A stretch of DNA of 64,000 bases from Notospermus geniculatus (taxonomy: Eukaryota > Nemertea > Pilidiophora > Heteronemertea > Lineidae): contig NMRB01000037.1 of assembly GCA_002633025.1 (NCBI GenBank), positions 762,344 to 826,343 on the forward strand, written 5' to 3'. The translations under genes and the position numbers were made by a program. Below the pieces are notes generated by a model. It saw nothing but the letters and a program-made list of their open reading frames with translations, had not been told where the DNA came from and searched no databases. Below are positions 63,786 to 64,000 of this stretch, piece after piece. The first letter of the stretch is position 1, and each line of letters starts with the position of its first letter.

Positions 63786-64000
63786 TTCAGCAGTTAAACC
63801 TAATTTGGGCACACTTTTGACCAGTTATGTTTTGGGCAGCAAAAAAAAATTTCCAACAAAATCAAATGGGATAGAAGATCATTATTGTTCGTGTCTCAGA
63901 GTGCAGGAACTTGACCTCAAATGGCATCTCAGAGCTTCTAATTTCCAGACCCCTGCAAAACCGGCCCCTTCGGCGCCGGAAGGCAAAGCCCATGTCAGTT

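Overview
The window is eukaryotic, nuclear and mostly non-coding. Long tandem arrays, tRNA-derived SINEs, one truncated LINE and a very dense set of short inverted-repeat transposons (MITEs and foldbacks) fill it. The repeat style, including half-site-rich repeats of the AGGTCA type, CpG-rich MITEs and TTAA-flanked elements, fits a marine invertebrate animal, perhaps an echinoderm, hemichordate or cephalochordate. That placement is an inference; no conserved gene here fixes the species. Assembly gaps lie at 1-192 and 22649-22757, with single ambiguous bases at 5800, 20641 and 43519.

Only one region looks like a host protein gene. It is on the minus strand, from an ATG at 35568 down to a TGA at 32368. 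The frame is open throughout except for a single in-frame TAA at 34063-34065. It encodes a basic, Ser/Lys-rich, probably disordered protein with a degenerate SAENL-type repeat and thirteen 9-residue SSLETPKGL repeats. I do not recognise the family. The TAA sits at the seam between two copies of a four-unit block of the 9-residue repeat. The last 18 codons and the stop codon come from a foldback transposon.

Layout: 0.8-1.5 kb, a TTAA-flanked MITE holding a 109-bp perfect palindrome; 3.0-3.6 kb, a 28-bp minisatellite; 4-8 kb, SINEs and MITEs, some nested; 9.58-13.86 kb, an array of about 43 copies of a 99-bp unit; 15-22 kb, SINEs, a second copy of the palindrome and many MITEs; 24.3-24.6 kb, the 3' end of a CR1/L2-like LINE; 24.8-32.4 kb, more MITEs and a modular repeat with a 3' hairpin; 32.4-35.6 kb, the gene; 36-64 kb, further MITEs, SINEs, short minisatellites and the second modular repeat.

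No rRNA gene, convincing functional tRNA gene, CRISPR array, intact transposase or intact reverse transcriptase was found. Most other open frames lie inside repeats or run antisense to the gene, and they are left out. The repeats work as a system only in the parasitic sense: several families share terminal sequences, which suggests that a few transposases encoded elsewhere moved them.
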